A DNA stretch of 7,872 nt from Actinomycetota bacterium (GTDB lineage: Bacteria; Actinomycetota; Humimicrobiia; Humimicrobiales; Humimicrobiaceae): NCBI GenBank assembly GCA_016932375.1, contig JAFGDA010000044.1, positions 1 through 7,872 of the forward strand, in the 5' to 3' direction. Each line of letters begins with the position of its first letter. Within the stretch, counting starts at the first letter, position 1. Shown here piece after piece: positions 7,217 through 7,872 of the stretch. Both the position numbers and the translations under genes were made by a program. The notes beneath the pieces were generated by a model. It did not search any database and was not told the DNA's origin. It saw only the letters and a program-made list of their open reading frames with translations.

Positions 7217-7872
7217 TTGAAAGTATGCTTATTTCTTGAAGGAAGTTATCCCCATGTTACAGGCGGGGTTTCAACATGGGCGCAGATGCTCATGGAGAAC
7301 ATGCCTGAATTTGAATTCATTATTTATTCAATCGGGGCAGAAGAAAAATACAGGGGTATATATAAGTATAAGATTCCTGGTAATGTAGTCGCAGTCCAGG
7401 AGGTATTTCTTGATGAAATACTTAAAGAAAAAGGGCGGTACGGAAAGAGATACAGATTAAGCAGTGATGAGATAAAAAGCATCAAATCCCTCATAACAGG
7501 CGAAAAGGTTGAGTGGAGCTACATTTTCAAATTAATGGCTGAAAAAAGGATTAGGAATGAAATGGATTTTTTCATGAGCTATAACTTTTTTGACATACTG
7601 CGGGAAGCATATATGGAAAAATTTGCTTCAATTCCATTTACAGAATTTTTCTGGACAGTCAGATCAATGCTTGTACCGCTTTTTTTTCTTCTAAACAATA
7701 AAATACCCGAAGCTGATATATATCATAGTGCCGCAAATGGGTACGCTGGCCTATTTGCTGTAATGTCCAGGTTCATTTATAAAAGACCCATGCTGCTTAC
7801 CGAGCATGGGATCTATTCAAGAGAAAGAGAAGAAGAGATAATCAAGTCTACATGGGCAAAAGGATATTTTAA
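7217..7872 (+). CDS. pelF: PelF-like UDP-sugar glycosyltransferase, N-terminal part (cut by window edge)
   Basis: An open frame of 218 complete codons runs to the end of the window without a stop. It begins TTG AAA GTA and reads MKVCLFLEGSYPHVTGGVST, then WAQ. This is the nucleotide-sugar transferase opening of PelF, with the glycine loop at G16-G17 and W21. Further on, ADIYHSAANGYAGL (about 166-179) and TEHGIYSRERE (195-205) match the blocks that end the N-terminal DUF3492-type half of PelF. PelF is a cytosolic GT4-family enzyme that polymerises UDP-activated hexosamines into the Pel chain and works with the membrane proteins PelD, PelE and PelG. Pseudomonas PelF is about 507 residues, so a little under half is visible; the UDP-binding C-terminal half lies outside. 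The gene starts 2 bases after the stop of pelA. The non-ATG start makes it easy to miss in ORF scans. Confidence 0.93.
   Translation, partial: MKVCLFLEGSYPHVTGGVSTWAQMLMENMPEFEFIIYSIGAEEKYRGIYKYKIPGNVVAVQEVFLDEILKEKGRYGKRYRLSSDEIKSIKSLITGEKVEWSYIFKLMAEKRIRNEMDFFMSYNFFDILREAYMEKFASIPFTEFFWTVRSMLVPLFFLLNNKIPEADIYHSAANGYAGLFAVMSRFIYKRPMLLTEHGIYSREREEEIIKSTWAKGYF

Overview
The window holds one gene neighbourhood, all on the + strand, which I read as a Pel-type exopolysaccharide locus with its own cyclic-di-GMP enzyme upstream. The gene order pelD, pelE, pelA (deacetylase only), pelF matches the compact arrangement known from Gram-positive bacteria. It lacks the outer-membrane export genes pelB and pelC of the Pseudomonas operon, at least inside the window. 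PelA has an N-terminal membrane anchor and there is no sign of outer-membrane machinery, which suggests a monoderm host such as a Firmicute or an actinobacterial relative. Base composition is AT-leaning, ATA/AGA/AGG codons are frequent, Shine-Dalgarno sites are clear and one gene uses TTG as start. I cannot name the species.

Layout. Bases 1-119 are non-coding or carry only a tiny ORF; they contain a 40-base imperfect hairpin. Bases 120-2180 encode a 686-residue sensor: seven-helix membrane domain, PAS, GGDEF, HD-GYP. Both a c-di-GMP synthase and a c-di-GMP phosphodiesterase domain look intact. A hairpin followed by a T-rich run (2200-2230) lies in the 85-base gap after it. The genes at 2266-4500 (SDR-PelD fusion), 4493-5410 (PelE), 5400-7214 (PelA deacetylase) and 7217-7872 (PelF, cut by the window edge) are packed with overlaps of 8 and 11 bases and a 2-base gap, so they form one translationally coupled operon. 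pelG, the expected flippase-like partner, would lie just past the right edge.

How it should work. The sensor makes or breaks c-di-GMP. PelD keeps the RxxD inhibitory-site motif but has lost the GGDEF active site, as expected of a c-di-GMP receptor. PelD and PelE would form the inner-membrane synthase complex with PelG. PelF would polymerise UDP-sugars on the cytoplasmic side, and PelA would deacetylate the chain outside the membrane.

The most unusual item is the front of the PelD gene. About 310 residues of extended short-chain dehydrogenase/epimerase fold are fused to an otherwise full-length PelD. In this domain the middle glycine of the nucleotide-binding GxxGxxG is Asp10, and the catalytic YxxxK pair is replaced by Lys145/Ser149. 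It looks like a UDP-sugar epimerase turned pseudoenzyme, wired covalently to the c-di-GMP receptor of the polymer synthase.
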